Notes under the pieces: generated by a model
Told to the model about the DNA's origin: nothing
Seen by the model: the letters and a program-made list of their open reading frames with translations, nothing else
The model's database searches: none
Source: Pseudomonadota bacterium
GTDB lineage: Bacteria > Pseudomonadota > Alphaproteobacteria > Caulobacterales > Caulobacteraceae
Direction: 5' to 3'
DNA: 64,000 nt
Assembly (NCBI GenBank): GCA_020161365.1
Contig: JAIUNU010000011.1
Span: 87,446 to 151,445, forward strand
Part shown: piece by piece, positions 16,970-27,553 of the stretch
Layout of the letters: the number at the start of each line of letters is the position of its first letter
Position numbering within the stretch: the first letter of the stretch is position 1
Translations under genes and position numbers: made by a program

Positions 16970-18649
16970 ATGACGCTTGAATCTCGCCTGGATGACTGGA
17001 GCCGGGGGTGGCGTGCGCCGCTCTTCGCCGCGCTGGTCGCCCTGATCGCCGGCCTGCCCGGCCTTTTCGCCATGCCGCCCCTGGATCGCGACGAATCGCG
17101 CTTCGCCCAGGCGACCGCGCAGATGATCGAAACGGGGGACTATGTCGTCATCCGGTTCCAGGACCAGCCGCGCTTCAAGAAGCCGGTCGGCATTCACTGG
17201 ATGCAGGCGCTGAGCGTCAAGGCGCTGTCCGACGCGGAGGAACGGCGAATCTGGGCCTACCGAATTCCATCCTTGCTGGGGGCGATGCTCGCGGCGGCGG
17301 CCTGCGCCTGGGGCGCGGCCGCTCTGTTCGATCCGCGCACCGGACTGCTGGCGGGCTCGATCCTGGGCGCGACCTTCCTGCTGTCGTCCGAGGCGTTCAT
17401 CGCCAAGACCGACGCGGCGCTTTGCGGCACGACCACCCTGGCCATGGCGGCTCTTGCGCGGATCTATATCGCCAACCTCAAGGGTGAGCCGTCCAGCAAA
17501 TGGACGAAGTTGGCCTTCTGGCTTGGCCTGTCCCTGGCCGCGCTGATCAAGGGCCCCGTCGGTCTGCTCGTGGCGATCTTCGCCCTGATCGCCCTGGCGC
17601 TCTGGGATCGCAAGGCCGGCTGGATGAAGGACCTTGGCTGGACCTGGGGCCTGATCCTGTTCGCGGCGATCACCCTGCCCTGGGCCATGATGATCACCGT
17701 GGCCACGGACGGCGCCTTCTGGGGCGCGGCGGTGGGCGCGGACCTGGCCCCGAAACTGGCCGGCGGCCAGGAGGGGCATGCCGGCCCGTTTGGCTATCAC
17801 ACCCTGCTCGCCCCCCTGCTGTCATTCCCCGCGACCTTGCTTTTGCCGGCGGCGCTGGTCGTAGGCTGGACCAAGCGCGACGAGCCCGGCGTGCGCTTCG
17901 CGCTTTGCTGGCTGATCCCGACCTGGCTGATGTTCGAGCTGCTGCCGACCAAGCTGGTTCACTACGAACTGCCGGCCTACGGCGCCCTGGCCATGCTGAT
18001 GGCCGCCGCCGTGCGCGAGCCGCTGGGCAAGCGCTCGCGCTGGATCGGCGGCGCGCTGTCGGTGCTGATGGGCGCGTTGCTCGCGGCCGTGGCGATCTAC
18101 GGCCAGACCGCGTTCGGGACAGCGCGCGACCTGGTCTGGACCGTCCTGGCCGCCCTGCTCGCGCTGGGCGCGGGCGTCGCTGGGGCTTTCCTGCTGCTCC
18201 GTCATCGTTCGGCGCGGGCCTTGGTCACCGCCGGCGTCCTGGGCGTGGCCGCCCATATCGCGCTGACCGCCGGACTGATCCCGCGCCTGGAGCCCCTGTT
18301 CCTGTCACGCGATCTGGCCGAGACCCTGGACGCCGCCCGCCTGTCTCCCCGCGCGGGGGCGCCGGGCCCTGTGGCCGTCACGGGCTATGCCGAGCCTAGT
18401 CTGATCTTCCAACTCGGGACCGCCACCGAGCTCACCGACGGCGCGGGCGCCGCCGACGCAGTCGCGGAGGGCCGTCCGGCGATTGTCGAGGCGCGCGAGG
18501 AGAAGCCCTTCCGGGTCGCCCTCGCCGAGCTTGGCCTGACGGCGCGGCCTGTCGCCGTGGTCGAGGGGCTGAACTATTCGGATGGCGACCAGGAACGATT
18601 GACCGTCTATCGCGGCGAACGCATCGCGCCGCAGGAGGAACAGCCTTGA
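16970..18649 (+). CDS. Family 39 glycosyltransferase (ArnT/PMT-like)
   Basis: 559 residues, polytopic. The first periplasmic loop carries the catalytic acidic signature PPLDRDESRFAQATAQMIETGDYV and PRFKKPVGIHWMQA, typical of ArnT-type enzymes that move a sugar from a polyprenyl phosphate donor to lipid A or protein. Around ten to twelve hydrophobic segments follow, and a soluble C-terminal domain from about residue 430. The donor could be made by the divergent GT2 enzyme. Acceptor unknown. The stop overlaps the next gene by 4 bp. Confidence 0.88.
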   Translation: MTLESRLDDWSRGWRAPLFAALVALIAGLPGLFAMPPLDRDESRFAQATAQMIETGDYVVIRFQDQPRFKKPVGIHWMQALSVKALSDAEERRIWAYRIPSLLGAMLAAAACAWGAAALFDPRTGLLAGSILGATFLLSSEAFIAKTDAALCGTTTLAMAALARIYIANLKGEPSSKWTKLAFWLGLSLAALIKGPVGLLVAIFALIALALWDRKAGWMKDLGWTWGLILFAAITLPWAMMITVATDGAFWGAAVGADLAPKLAGGQEGHAGPFGYHTLLAPLLSFPATLLLPAALVVGWTKRDEPGVRFALCWLIPTWLMFELLPTKLVHYELPAYGALAMLMAAAVREPLGKRSRWIGGALSVLMGALLAAVAIYGQTAFGTARDLVWTVLAALLALGAGVAGAFLLLRHRSARALVTAGVLGVAAHIALTAGLIPRLEPLFLSRDLAETLDAARLSPRAGAPGPVAVTGYAEPSLIFQLGTATELTDGAGAADAVAEGRPAIVEAREEKPFRVALAELGLTARPVAVVEGLNYSDGDQERLTVYRGERIAPQEEQP

Positions 18650-19545
18650 GCCGCTTCATCCAGATCGTCGAAGTCGGTCCGCGTGATGGGCTGCAGAACG
18701 AGAAGACCGTTCTGAGCGTCACGGAAAAGCTCGACCTGATCAGCCGGCTGGAGGCCGCCGGTGCGCGCCGCACCGAGGTGGTCTCGTTCGTAAATCCAAA
18801 CCGCGTGCCGCAGATGGCGGGCGCCGAGGAGATCATGGCGGCGCTTCGCGCCGACCTCGTTCACTCCCGGATCGGCCTGGTCTTGAACATGCGCGGCTGG
18901 GAGCGGTGCGTGTCGACCGGATGCGATGAGGCCAATGTCGTGGTCTGCGCCTCTGATGGCTTCGCCACCCGCAATCAAGGCACGACCACGCGGCAACAGG
19001 TCGAGACGCTGGCGGCCATCGTCGAACGCCAGGCCAGCGAAGGTGGACCGCCGATCACCGCCACGATCTCAGTAGCGTTCGGTTGCCCGTTCGACGGTGA
19101 GGTTTCGGAAGATCAGGTCATCGCCATCGTCCGCGAGGCCGCAACGCTGGGCGTTCCGGAGATCGCCATCGCCGACACCATCGGCGTGGCCGATCCCTGG
19201 GTGGTCCGCAAGCGGATCGAGGCTGCGCGCGCCGCCGCGCCGAACGCCAGGCTGCGCATGCATTTCCACGACACCCGTAACACGGGCCTGGCCAACGCCT
19301 TCGCCAGCGTCGAGGCCGGGGTCGACGTGCTGGACGCCTCGGTCGGCGGCCTGGGCGGCTGTCCGTTCGCACCGGCCGCGACGGGCAATATCGGCACTGA
19401 GGATCTCGTCTACATGCTGGAACGCGCCGGCTTCGAGACGGGTTACGATCTGGGCGCCCTGATCGAGATCGGCCGCGACATCAGCGCCAAGTTGGGCAAG
19501 GCTCCCGCTTCGTCCCTCGCTCGCGCCGGAGGATTCCCCGCATGA
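18646..19545 (+). CDS. Hydroxymethylglutaryl-CoA lyase-type aldolase
   Basis: 299 residues, TIM barrel of the HMG-CoA lyase-like/DRE metallolyase group. Signature VEVGPRDGLQNEK at the N-terminus supplies the catalytic Arg-Asp pair; HFHDTRNTGLANAFASVEAGVDVLDASVGGLGGCPFAPAATGNIGTED is the HMG-CoA lyase motif with metal-binding HxH and the essential Cys in GGCPFAPGA-like context. It splits HMG-CoA into acetoacetate and acetyl-CoA in leucine catabolism. Overlaps the GT39 stop (ATGA), so the two are co-transcribed despite unrelated roles. Confidence 0.92.
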   Translation: MSRFIQIVEVGPRDGLQNEKTVLSVTEKLDLISRLEAAGARRTEVVSFVNPNRVPQMAGAEEIMAALRADLVHSRIGLVLNMRGWERCVSTGCDEANVVVCASDGFATRNQGTTTRQQVETLAAIVERQASEGGPPITATISVAFGCPFDGEVSEDQVIAIVREAATLGVPEIAIADTIGVADPWVVRKRIEAARAAAPNARLRMHFHDTRNTGLANAFASVEAGVDVLDASVGGLGGCPFAPAATGNIGTEDLVYMLERAGFETGYDLGALIEIGRDISAKLGKAPASSLARAGGFPA

Positions 19546-19907
19546 GACCTGTGGCCGTCTTGCTCGCCCTTGGCCTTTCCGCCTGCGTCGCCGCACCGGT
19601 GGCCGACGCAGGTCCCGCACGCTGCGACGTGACGATCAAATTTGGCAGCTATGGCGCGGGGATCGATCATGTCCTCGCTGACAAGATCGCCGCAGCCGTC
19701 AAGGCCGACAGCGACATCGCCCGCTCCGAACGCAAGCCCTGGGGCCGCGAAGGCGAATTCGATCAGTGTCTGACGATGAAACCTGGGCGAGACGCAAAGG
19801 CTGCCTACGAACGCTATCGCGCCATGCTGCCGAGTAAGAATCTGAAGGCGCCGACATCTATCGAGGGACCGGATGGTCTGAGGTTTGAAACCATCGCGCC
19901 GATGTAG
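19542..19907 (+). CDS. Small lipoprotein-like secreted protein
   Basis: 121 residues. The N-terminus MRPVAVLLALGLSACVAAP has a lipobox-like LSAC with Cys about residue 15. The body has two Cys (RCDVTIKFGSYGAGID, FDQCLTMKP) that may pair. Start overlaps the HMG-CoA lyase stop by 4 bp (ATGA), supporting translation. No family recognised. After it, 154 bp to the next gene hold nothing I can name. Confidence 0.72.
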   Translation: MRPVAVLLALGLSACVAAPVADAGPARCDVTIKFGSYGAGIDHVLADKIAAAVKADSDIARSERKPWGREGEFDQCLTMKPGRDAKAAYERYRAMLPSKNLKAPTSIEGPDGLRFETIAPM

Positions 19908-20061
19908 GCGGACGCTCTAAACAGCGGTCTGGGTAGGTTTTGGGCGCGTGGCTCTTGCTCAATCGGCGCCACCGCAAACCGCCGCCGGACTGCCTCGCCG
20001 CCCCCTCAAAGAACGCTGAGGAAGCGATTTAACGGAGAGAGCGCCCCTCTGACGCCCGCCC

Positions 20062-20988
20062 CTAGATCGGCCGACCCGTCAGTTTCCACAGCAGCGGCCG
20101 GCAGACGCTCATCAGCATGATGGCCGGCGCCAGCAGCACGGCGGCGGCGAAGAGCTGCAGGCTGTCGGCGCGCTTGATGAAGTAGCGGGTCAGGCCGACG
20201 CCCTTGTGGAACTCGACTTTCACCGGGTGCTCGAGGCTGGTGTGACCGAGGTGAATCACCTGGGCGTTGGGCTGGAACAGCACCTGACCACCCGCTCGAC
20301 GGGCGCGCCAGCACAGGTCGATATCCTCGACGTGCAGGAAGTAGCCCTCATCGAAGCCGTTGAGGGCGACGAAATCGGCGCGGCGCATGGCGAAGCAGGC
20401 GCCCGAGATCGTCGGCATCGGGGCCGGCCCTTGGGGCAGCGGCTCGTTCTCGCGGTGGATCTCGAAAGCCGCGAGCTTGGGGTAACGGCGGGTGAGTTGG
20501 CCGAAGCTCAGCACGGTGCTGATGGGCGTAACCTCGCCCCGACGGCCGCCACGCTGCTCGGTGCCGTCGGTATTCAACACCCGCGCGCCCACGATGGTCG
20601 GCACCGGCTGGCCCTTGAAGGCCGTGACCAGCGACGCCACGCAACCAGGCTGTAGGTTGGCGTCGGGATTGAGGAAGACGATGTACTCGCCGGCGGCCGT
20701 CACCGCGCCCAGATTGGCGCCCCGCGCGAAGCCGACGTTGCCGTGGCCTTGCTTGAGCACGACGCGCGGTTCGGTGAGGGCCAAGGACCGCAGCATGTCT
20801 TCGTCACGGGAGGACGAGCCGTTGTCGACGATGATGAACTCATCGACCAACGGCTCGGCCAGCACGTGGCGAATGCTTTCGACCAGAGCCTCTCCCGTTC
20901 GATAGACGACCATGACAACGGACACGTTCGGACGAGCCGGACGGGCGCCAACGGCAAGAGTCGATACGGACGGGAGAATGCTGTTCAT
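20062..20988 (-). CDS. Family 2 glycosyltransferase with C-terminal membrane anchor
   Basis: 308 residues, rhamnosyltransferase-like GT2. NVSVVMVVYRTGEALVESI opens the Rossmann fold; DEFIIVDNGSS, GNVGFARGANLGA, EYIVFLNPDANLQPG (donor/metal site) and FDEGYFLHVEDIDLCWRARRAGG are diagnostic of the dTDP-sugar group. A hydrophobic stretch near the end (LQLFAAAVLLAPAIMLMSV) can bind the membrane. Start ATG 20988 overlaps the thrS stop (ATGA), so it is translationally coupled to thrS. Confidence 0.88.
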   Translation of the reverse strand: MNSILPSVSTLAVGARPARPNVSVVMVVYRTGEALVESIRHVLAEPLVDEFIIVDNGSSSRDEDMLRSLALTEPRVVLKQGHGNVGFARGANLGAVTAAGEYIVFLNPDANLQPGCVASLVTAFKGQPVPTIVGARVLNTDGTEQRGGRRGEVTPISTVLSFGQLTRRYPKLAAFEIHRENEPLPQGPAPMPTISGACFAMRRADFVALNGFDEGYFLHVEDIDLCWRARRAGGQVLFQPNAQVIHLGHTSLEHPVKVEFHKGVGLTRYFIKRADSLQLFAAAVLLAPAIMLMSVCRPLLWKLTGRPI

Positions 20989-22955
20989 CAGGCGGTCGCT
21001 GCCTCCTGCGCGGCCTCGGCGCGCGCGAGGTCAGGAGGCGTAGCGTCGGATTTCAGCACCCGAAGCGCGTCTTCAAGCGACAGCACGGTTTGACCTTCGC
21101 CGCCGAGGCGGCGAAGAGCCAATTGTCCCGTTTCCGCTTCTTTACGTCCCACCACCGCGATCACTGGCACCTTAGCGAGACTATGCTCGCGGATCTTGTA
21201 GTTGATCTTCTCGTTTCGCAGGTCCAGCTCCGCCCGCATACCCAGTTTCGTCAATTTTTCGACGACCTCGCGGGCATAGTCATCGGCGTCCGAGGTAATT
21301 GTAGCCACCACCACTTGCGTCGGTGCCAGCCAAACGGGCAAAGCGCCCGCGAAGTTTTCCAGCAGAATACCGATGAAACGCTCGAAGGACCCCAGAATCG
21401 CGCGGTGAAGCATCACGGGACGCTTCTTCGAACCATCCTCTGAAACGTACTCGGCGTCCAAACGTTCCGGCAAAACGAAATCGAGTTGCAGCGTGCCGCA
21501 TTGCCAGACACGGCCGATGGCGTCTTTCAGCGAGAACTCTAGCTTGGGGCCATAGAACGCGCCTTCGCCGGGCTGCAGGGTCAGGGTTTCTCCGGCGGCC
21601 TCAGCGGCGGCGGCCAGGGCCGATTCGGCTTTGTCCCAGGTCTCGTCCGTGCCGGCGCGCAGCTCGGGGCGAGTCGAGAACTTGGTGTCCGCCAGCGTCA
21701 TCCCGAGGTCGTTATAGACGCTGCGCAATAGTTCGATGAACCGCGCGCTCTCCTCGGTGACCTGCTCTTCGCGGCAGAAGATGTGGGCGTCGTCCTGGGT
21801 GAAGGCGCGCACCCGCATGATGCCGTGCATGGCGCCCGAGGGCTCATAGCGGTGGCAGGCGCCGAACTCGGCCATGCGCAGCGGCAGTTCGCGATAGCTC
21901 TTCTGACCGACGTTAAAGATCTGGATGTGGCCGGGGCAGTTCATCGGCTTGACCGCCAGGACCTCGCCCTCGGCGCTCTCGCACATGAACATCGCGTGGC
22001 CGAACTTCTCGGCGTGGCCCGACTTTTCCCACAGGCTGCGATCGAGAATCTGCGGCGTCTTCACTTCCTTGTAGCCGGCCGCGTCCAGGCGACGGCGCAT
22101 GTAGTCTTCCAGCACGCGATAGAGCGCCCAGCCCTTCGGGTGCCAGAACACCATGCCCTTGCCCTCCTCCTGGATGTGGAAGAGGTCCATGGTCTTACCG
22201 AGCTTGCGGTGATCGCGCTTCTCGGCTTCCTCAATGCGCTTCAGATAGGCTTCGAGGTCGGCTTCCGACGCCCACGACGTGCCATAGATGCGCTGCAGTT
22301 GGGCGTTGTTCTGGTCCCCACGCCAATAGGCGCCGGCAAGCTTGGTCAGCTTGAACGCCTTGCCGACGTGCTTGGTGGAGGGAAGGTGCGGTCCGCGGCA
22401 CAAGTCCTTCCAGTTACCCTGGCGATAGACCGTGATCGTATCGGTGTCCGGCAGGTCGCGAATGATCTGCGCCTTGTACTGTTCGCCGATGCCGTCGAAG
22501 TGCGCGATGGCCTCGTTGCGGTCCCAGACCTCTCGCGTGATCTTCTCGTCGCGATCGACGATCTCCTTCATGCGCTTTTCGATCTTTTCCAGATCGTCCA
22601 GGCTGAACGGCTCATCGCGCGCGAAGTCGTAGTAGAAGCCATCCTCGACGTTCGGGCCGATCGTGACCTGGGTGCCGGGGAACAGCTCCTGCACCGCCTC
22701 GGCCAGCACGTGAGCGGTGTCGTGGCGGATGGTGTCGAGGGCCTCGGGCGCCTCGCGCGTCAGGATCTCGAACTTGCGCTCGCCCGTCAGCAGGTCAGGC
22801 GTCAGCGGGCGATCCAGGTCCAAGACCTGGCCATCCAGCTTGATCAGCAGCGCCTTCTTTTCCAGCGACTTGGAGATGGCGGCGGCGACGTCGCGTCCCG
22901 TCGAACCGTCGGGGTACTGACGCGACGAACCGTCGGGGAAAACCAGATCGATCAT
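20988..22955 (-). CDS. thrS: Threonyl-tRNA synthetase
   Basis: 655 residues, all domains present: N-terminal TGS ([20 protein letters not shown]), editing domain with [19 protein letters not shown] and the HxxxC-type second motif ([17 protein letters not shown]), class II catalytic core with NCPGHIQIF (zinc Cys), [19 protein letters not shown] (motif 2), [16 protein letters not shown], and the anticodon domain ending near [12 protein letters not shown]. Attaches Thr to tRNA-Thr. Sits in a minus-strand string with yidD upstream overlapping its start by a few bases. Confidence 0.97.
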   Translation of the reverse strand: MIDLVFPDGSSRQYPDGSTGRDVAAAISKSLEKKALLIKLDGQVLDLDRPLTPDLLTGERKFEILTREAPEALDTIRHDTAHVLAEAVQELFPGTQVTIGPNVEDGFYYDFARDEPFSLDDLEKIEKRMKEIVDRDEKITREVWDRNEAIAHFDGIGEQYKAQIIRDLPDTDTITVYRQGNWKDLCRGPHLPSTKHVGKAFKLTKLAGAYWRGDQNNAQLQRIYGTSWASEADLEAYLKRIEEAEKRDHRKLGKTMDLFHIQEEGKGMVFWHPKGWALYRVLEDYMRRRLDAAGYKEVKTPQILDRSLWEKSGHAEKFGHAMFMCESAEGEVLAVKPMNCPGHIQIFNVGQKSYRELPLRMAEFGACHRYEPSGAMHGIMRVRAFTQDDAHIFCREEQVTEESARFIELLRSVYNDLGMTLADTKFSTRPELRAGTDETWDKAESALAAAAEAAGETLTLQPGEGAFYGPKLEFSLKDAIGRVWQCGTLQLDFVLPERLDAEYVSEDGSKKRPVMLHRAILGSFERFIGILLENFAGALPVWLAPTQVVVATITSDADDYAREVVEKLTKLGMRAELDLRNEKINYKIREHSLAKVPVIAVVGRKEAETGQLALRRLGGEGQTVLSLEDALRVLKSDATPPDLARAEAAQEAATA

Positions 22956-23206
22956 TCTTCACATATCCACTGACGTGGCTGGTGTCGCGGCGGCGGCGGG
23001 TCGTAACCCGAACCACCCAATGGATTGCAACGGCAAATCCGTCGCAACGCCAGCCAGGAACCCTTGAGCGGGCCATGATCCTTGAGGGCGGCCGCCGCAT
23101 ACTCCGAACAACTCGGCGCGAAGCGGCACTGCCGCCCGATGAGGGGCGAGAGCGTCAACTTGTAGGCTCTAAGACCCAGGTCGACGGTGCGTTCGTAGAA
23201 GGTCAT
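22952..23206 (-). CDS. yidD: Membrane protein insertion efficiency factor YidD
   Basis: 84 residues. Family motif visible throughout: [34 protein letters not shown] and [21 protein letters not shown], with the three conserved Cys. It assists the YidC insertase at the inner membrane face. Stop and the thrS start overlap (TGA within ATGA). In many genomes yidD follows rnpA/rpmH; here it is in a thrS context, as in other Caulobacterales. Confidence 0.94.
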   Translation of the reverse strand: MTFYERTVDLGLRAYKLTLSPLIGRQCRFAPSCSEYAAAALKDHGPLKGSWLALRRICRCNPLGGSGYDPPPPRHQPRQWICEE

Positions 23207-23258
23207 GCCGGCGCGCGAATTGTTGCGATGCGGTTACACACCCCGAAGGGGGTAGGGA

Positions 23259-23720
23259 TCAAGCCGCGCCGGCGGTGCTAGTTCGCGTTTCACCGCTGCC
23301 TGTGGCCTTCCGGACAGCCTCGACCGTCGCCTCGAACGCCAGAAGCGTCGAGGCGTGACGAGCGGGATAGTCCTTGACCGGCTCCAGCACGGCGAGCTCC
23401 GCAAACCGGCCCGCAGGAGGCGAGCCGTTCGCCTTCAGCATAGCGGCAAGCGAGTCCCGCGCCAACTCGATGTCGGAAAGTTCCGCGCCGATCACGTTCG
23501 CGCCGAGGATCGCCGCAGCGGCCTGCCCCAGAGCGCAGGCCGAAACGTCCTGGGCGTAGTCGACGACCTTGCCGTCCTCGACCACCACATCGACCGTGAT
23601 CCGACTGCCGCACAGCTTGGCGGTCTTCTCCGCGCTGGCGTCGGGCGCCGCCAAGCGCCCAGCGCGCGGCATGTTGGCCACGAGCCCGAGGATTTTGGCG
23701 CTGTAGAGATCGTCGATCAT
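23259..23720 (-). CDS. IscU/NifU-like iron-sulfur scaffold protein, two-cysteine variant
   Basis: 153 residues with the IscU fold: MIDDLYSAKILGLVANMPRAG, KLCGSRITVDVVVEDGKVVDYAQDVSACALGQAAAAILGA. The first two ligand cysteines are in KLCGS and SACALG. The third IscU Cys, normally in a His-Cys pair near residue 105, is absent; the matching place reads YPARHASTLLAFEAT, keeping only His. This subgroup is common in alphaproteobacteria that use SUF. Cluster assembly with three ligands therefore cannot work as in IscU, so the role is uncertain. 52 bp beyond the yidD start. Confidence 0.82.
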   Translation of the reverse strand: MIDDLYSAKILGLVANMPRAGRLAAPDASAEKTAKLCGSRITVDVVVEDGKVVDYAQDVSACALGQAAAAILGANVIGAELSDIELARDSLAAMLKANGSPPAGRFAELAVLEPVKDYPARHASTLLAFEATVEAVRKATGSGETRTSTAGAA

Positions 23721-23726
23721 CGTCGC

Positions 23727-24188
23727 CTAGGTGGGGTTTTTGGACCGTTCGGACCAGATGGCCTCGGCGCGGTCCCGGACCGCTTCGCCCATGGCGGTGA
23801 ACGCCGCCTTCAGCCGTCGGCGCTCATCGCGGCTGACGAACCGCAGCAGCAGGCCCATGAACAGCTCGCCGTTGGAGAAGGTCGCGTTGGCCGGGCCCAT
23901 GTTTTCGATTTCGAGGTAACGGATCGCCGTGACGAAGCCGCCCAGCCGGCTCGAACGCCAGTGAAGCTGCTCATAGGGCACCCAGTCCTGGACGATCGGC
24001 TGGATCACCGTCGGGGCCTGCCCCGGCAGGTGCTGTTCCAGCACGAGGGCGGAGCCCACCCTCATCACACCCTCGGCCCGACGATAGAGCGGGTTCCAGT
24101 GCGCCCAGCCTTCGAAGTCCGAGACGACCTCCCAGACGATCTCCGCCGGCGCCTGGACCCCGATGCGATGCTCGACAGCGCGCTGCAT
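23727..24188 (-). CDS. SRPBCC (START-like) domain protein
   Basis: 153 residues. MQRAVEHRIGVQAPAEIVWEVVSDFEGWAHWNPLYRRAEGVMRVGSALVLEQHLPGQ is the classic start of a polyketide-cyclase/coenzyme Q-binding type SRPBCC domain; LRYLEIENMGPANATFSNGELFMGLLLRFV and RLKAAFTAMGEAVRDRAEAIW complete the helix-grip fold. Binds a hydrophobic ligand. Between the IscU-like gene and cysS, with 6 and 2 bp spacing, so likely the same transcript. Confidence 0.87.
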   Translation of the reverse strand: MQRAVEHRIGVQAPAEIVWEVVSDFEGWAHWNPLYRRAEGVMRVGSALVLEQHLPGQAPTVIQPIVQDWVPYEQLHWRSSRLGGFVTAIRYLEIENMGPANATFSNGELFMGLLLRFVSRDERRRLKAAFTAMGEAVRDRAEAIWSERSKNPT

Positions 24189-24190
24189 GG

Positions 24191-25582
<1,392 letters not shown>

Positions 25583-25777
25583 GACTCTGGGTTCTGACGT
25601 AGCGGAAGGGTGTTGCCCACCCCATGAACGGCCCCATATAGCTTCCTGTTACGGCCAGGGCCACGGCGTGATGCGTCTAAGTTCCCGGTCCGGCCGTATG
25701 TGAAACGGGTGGCACGCGTCATTCCGGGGCGATCGGCGTCTCGGCGCAACTCAGCCCGTGGAAAGAAACCCTCCAAA

Positions 25778-26416
25778 ATGGACGCACTGACCCGCGAGCG
25801 AACCCTGATCGGCTCGGACGACACCACCGGTCTTGATCTTGAACCCGCCCAGCGCCCCACTAAAGACGAGGCGATGGCCGCCGTCCGGACCCTGCTGGCC
25901 TGGGCCGGTGATAATCCGGAACGCGAAGGCCTGATCGACACGCCCAAGCGCGTGGTCGAAGCCTTTGACGAGTGGTTCGCCGGCTATCACGGCGATCCGG
26001 CCAAGGAGTTGTCGCGCACCTTCGAGGACGTGCAGGGCTATGACGACATGGTCATGCTGCGCGGCATCGACGTGCAGAGCCACTGTGAGCACCACATGGC
26101 GCCGTTCCTGGGCAAGGCCTGGGTCGCCTACATGCCGACCGGCAAGGTCGTGGGCCTGTCGAAGCTGGCGCGTCTGGTCGAGATCTTCGCCAAGCGTCTC
26201 CAGACCCAGGAGACCATGACCATGCAGATCGCCGACTCCATCGAGGATCACCTCTCGGCGGCCGGCGTCGCCGTGCTGATCGACGCCGAGCACCAGTGCA
26301 TGAGCACCCGGGGCGTCCACCACCATGACGTCTCGACCATCACCACCCAGTTCCGCGGCGTGTTCAAGACCGACAAGGTCCTGCAGCAGCGCTTCATGGA
26401 TCTGGTGAAAAAATAA
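25778..26416 (+). CDS. folE: GTP cyclohydrolase I
   Basis: 212 residues. First step of tetrahydrofolate synthesis, GTP to 7,8-dihydroneopterin triphosphate. Zinc ligands in VQSHCEHHMAPFLGKAWVAY (Cys and His) and DAEHQCMSTRGVHH (second Cys), with GLSKLARLVEIFAKRLQTQE binding GTP. ATG 25778 follows GGAAAGAAACCC and starts a normal alphaproteobacterial leader; farther upstream in-frame starts add a basic, non-conserved stretch. Followed by a palindromic intergenic element. Confidence 0.96.
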   Translation: MDALTRERTLIGSDDTTGLDLEPAQRPTKDEAMAAVRTLLAWAGDNPEREGLIDTPKRVVEAFDEWFAGYHGDPAKELSRTFEDVQGYDDMVMLRGIDVQSHCEHHMAPFLGKAWVAYMPTGKVVGLSKLARLVEIFAKRLQTQETMTMQIADSIEDHLSAAGVAVLIDAEHQCMSTRGVHHHDVSTITTQFRGVFKTDKVLQQRFMDLVKK

Positions 26417-26429
26417 GATTCAAAATCCA

Positions 26430-26532
26430 TGTCATCCCGGACGGCCCGTAGGGCCGATCCAGGACCTAGGGCCAAGCCCAGAGCGGCTGCCCCTGGGTCC
26501 CGGCTCTGCGCTTCGCTACGGCCGGGATGACA
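26430..26532. repeat. Palindromic intergenic repeat element (about 103 bp)
   Basis: Bounded by a perfect 11-bp inverted repeat, TGTCATCCCGG at 26430-26440 and CCGGGATGACA at 26522-26532. Inside, a second imperfect inverted pair (AGGACCTAGGGC / CCCCTGGGTCC) would fold into a long hairpin. I recognise it as the kind of dispersed element seen between genes in alphaproteobacteria. Only one copy is present in the window. It lies between the convergent folE and DUF817 genes. Confidence 0.75.
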
Positions 26533-26538
26533 CGCTTT

Positions 26539-26582
26539 CTCTTGGCTGCGAGGCGGCTAACTCTTGGCTGCGAGGCGACTAA
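26539..26582. repeat. 22-bp tandem duplication at the DUF817 gene 3' end
   Basis: CTCTTGGCTGCGAGGCGGCTAA at 26539-26560 is repeated at 26561-26582 with a single G/A change. The second copy contains the stop codon of the minus-strand gene, so the first copy looks like a slipped duplication of the gene end, next to the palindromic element. Confidence 0.8.
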
Positions 26583-27463
26583 GCCGCGCGCCAGATTCCT
26601 TCGCGGATCTTCGCCACGCAGGCGTCCACCGGCCGGTGGACAAGCGTGACCAGCACAAAGCTGATCAGCATCAGCAGGTACCAGGCGCCCATCTTGTCGA
26701 ACGGCACCATGCGCCACCCGTCGGCCTGACTGGGATAGATCCAGGCGCCGGCGAAGGTGCCGAGGTTCTCGGCGATCCAGATGAACAGCGACACGAGAAC
26801 CGCCCCCATCAGCATGGGCATGCGGCGCGCGGTCTGGTCGGGCGTGAACACGAACCAGGTCCGCCCGAACAGCAGGACCGACAGCGCGAACAGCCCCACC
26901 CGGATGTCGATCATGTAGTGGTGCGTGAAGAAGTTGGCGTAGATCAGCACCGCCAGGATGTGGGTGGTCCAGAACGGCGGGTAGCGGATGAAGGTGATGT
27001 CGAACAGTCGCCAGATCCGCGCGATGTAACTCCCGACGCAGGCGTACATGAAGCCCGTGAACAGCGGCACGCCGCCGATCCGCAGAAGGCTTTCCTCCGG
27101 ATAGATCCACGACCCGTGGGCGGTCTTGAACAGCTCCATGATCGTGCCAACGAGGTGGAAGATGAAGATCACCAGCGCCTCGTCCCAGCGCTCTAGCTTC
27201 AGGGCCAGCAGACCAGCCTGGATCGCGACGGCCGCCACGACCAGGAAGTCGTAACGGGCGATCGGCGCAGCTTCTGGCCAGAACAGCTTGGTGCCGACCA
27301 GCAGCGCCAGCATCAGCCCGCCGAACAGGCAGGCCCAGGCCTGCTTGAGGCCAAAAAGCAGAAATTCGTAGGCGTAGCCGTTCCAGCGCGACCTGCGCGC
27401 CCAAGGCCTGGCCCGCTCGTCCAGCGCCGCCACGCCAGCCTTGATGCGGTCTTTCAAGTTCAT
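26579..27463 (-). CDS. DUF817 family integral membrane protein
   Basis: 294 residues; ATG 27463 (MNLKDRIKAGVAALDERARPW) chosen over longer frames that run into hisI antisense. About eight hydrophobic segments; diagnostic family features are FLLFGLKQAWACLFGGLML, FHLVGTIMELFKTAHGSWIYPEESLLRIGGVPLFTGFMYACVGSYI, THHYMIDIR and WIAENLGTFAGAWIYPSQADGW. Conserved Glu/His/Trp residues in helices hint at a membrane enzyme or transporter, but no function is known for the family (Bacillus YoaT). Confidence 0.87.
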   Translation of the reverse strand: MNLKDRIKAGVAALDERARPWARRSRWNGYAYEFLLFGLKQAWACLFGGLMLALLVGTKLFWPEAAPIARYDFLVVAAVAIQAGLLALKLERWDEALVIFIFHLVGTIMELFKTAHGSWIYPEESLLRIGGVPLFTGFMYACVGSYIARIWRLFDITFIRYPPFWTTHILAVLIYANFFTHHYMIDIRVGLFALSVLLFGRTWFVFTPDQTARRMPMLMGAVLVSLFIWIAENLGTFAGAWIYPSQADGWRMVPFDKMGAWYLLMLISFVLVTLVHRPVDACVAKIREGIWRAA

Positions 27464-27553
27464 CGCGTTCCCTGGAGCGCGCGGTCGCGCTCCGTTCCCC
27501 AGAAGCGGCGCGGAACCTAGCGCAGACGCAAGGCCTGCGCCATATGTGGCGCC

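Noticed and set aside
26430..26582. Insertion sequence or CRISPR array
   Set aside because: No transposase frame, no regular repeat-spacer unit; only a small palindromic element and one tandem duplication.
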